This document shows positions 5,684-5,846 of a DNA stretch of 5,846 bases, in pieces. The notes beneath the pieces are model-generated. The model was not told where the DNA came from and searched no databases. It saw nothing but the letters and a program-made list of their open reading frames with translations. A program made the translations under genes and the position numbers. The stretch comes from Gammaproteobacteria bacterium (GTDB taxonomy: Bacteria; Pseudomonadota; Gammaproteobacteria; Xanthomonadales; Xanthomonadaceae), in contig JAHEBG010000089.1 of NCBI GenBank assembly GCA_024642445.1, forward strand, positions 1 to 5,846. The letters run 5' to 3'. Positions within the stretch are counted from its first letter, which is position 1, and the number at the start of each line of letters is the position of its first letter.

Positions 5684-5846
5684 ATGGAAAACATCAACGT
5701 ATTCGTCGGTTTAGGCAATCCAGGGACCGATTACACCCGAACCCGGCACAACGCCGGGTTTTGGTTTATTGACGCCTTGGCGGAAAAGTTCGGTGCCATC
5801 TGGGGGCTTGAAAAAAAGCTGCACGCAGAGACCGCGCGCTTTCATG
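5684..5846 (+). CDS. pth: Peptidyl-tRNA hydrolase, N-terminal part (runs off right edge)
   Basis: Pth cleaves the ester bond between stalled peptide and tRNA, recycling peptidyl-tRNA that drops off ribosomes. Fifty-four codons are visible from ATG at 5684. The start [20 protein letters not shown] followed by [12 protein letters not shown] is the family signature. Asn12 and catalytic His22 correspond to E. coli Asn10 and His20, and Asn23-Ala24-Gly25-Phe26 follow. The full protein is usually about 190-200 residues, so roughly three quarters lies beyond the edge. There is no recognisable Shine-Dalgarno box: the bases before the ATG are the end of a hairpin and ACAATTGACT. Translation may depend on coupling to rplY, 46 nt upstream, or on features I cannot judge. 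In related genomes ychF typically follows. Confidence 0.95.
   Translation, partial: MENINVFVGLGNPGTDYTRTRHNAGFWFIDALAEKFGAIWGLEKKLHAETARFH
5740..5760 (+). other. Terminator-like hairpin inside the start of pth
   Basis: AACCCGGC (5740-5747) pairs perfectly with GCCGGGTT (5753-5760) over a five-base ACAAC loop, and the 3' arm runs into TTTTGGTTT. It encodes the conserved R-T-R-H-N-A-G-F segment, so codon constraint may account for part of it. A short interrupted T run makes strong termination unlikely. Confidence 0.4.

Noticed and set aside
1..5846. Mobile element, CRISPR, prophage or other accessory system
   Set aside because: No transposase, integrase, direct repeat array or foreign-looking gene is present. 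All genes belong to a conserved core neighbourhood.

Overview
This window is a conserved bacterial housekeeping locus, most likely from a non-enteric gammaproteobacterium. The reading order is hemA (divergent) | TPR protein - lolB - ispE - tRNA-Gln - prs - rplY - pth. From memory, this is the order in Pseudomonas aeruginosa (PA4666 to PA4672). Some Betaproteobacteria share much of it, so the class call is good but not certain and the genus is open. G+C looks to be in the mid-50s percent by eye. LolB and outer-membrane lipoprotein sorting point to a Gram-negative proteobacterium, and HemA is very close to the E. coli type. I see no insertion sequence, phage, CRISPR, toxin or other accessory gene.

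Layout: positions 1-671 hold the first 223 codons of hemA on the minus strand, running off the left edge. Positions 672-722 are a short divergent control region. From 723 everything is on the plus strand: a secreted TPR repeat protein (723-2384), lolB (2381-2923, 4-nt ATGA overlap) and ispE (2916-3791, 8-nt overlap). Then come tRNA-Gln(UUG) (3797-3873, five bases after the ispE stop), prs (3899-4855), a 119-nt structured leader, rplY (4975-5637), a 46-nt gap with a strong hairpin, and the first 54 codons of pth (5684 to the right edge).

Functionally the cluster mixes three themes. HemA starts tetrapyrrole synthesis from Glu-tRNA. The TPR protein and LolB act in the envelope. IspE (isoprenoid precursors), tRNA-Gln, Prs (PRPP for nucleotides, His and Trp), ribosomal protein L25 and peptidyl-tRNA hydrolase serve central metabolism and translation. 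The gene overlaps suggest translational coupling of TPR-lolB-ispE. No convincing intrinsic terminator separates the plus-strand genes, so they may form one long transcript processed around the tRNA.

I found no new biological system here. The points most worth a second look are non-coding: three consecutive hairpins in the rplY leader, leader-trailer complementarity flanking the tRNA inside the mRNA, hairpins around the pth start with a possible alternative pairing, and a palindrome in the hemA divergent region. At protein level, the TPR protein lacks the lipobox expected if it is an LbcA orthologue.
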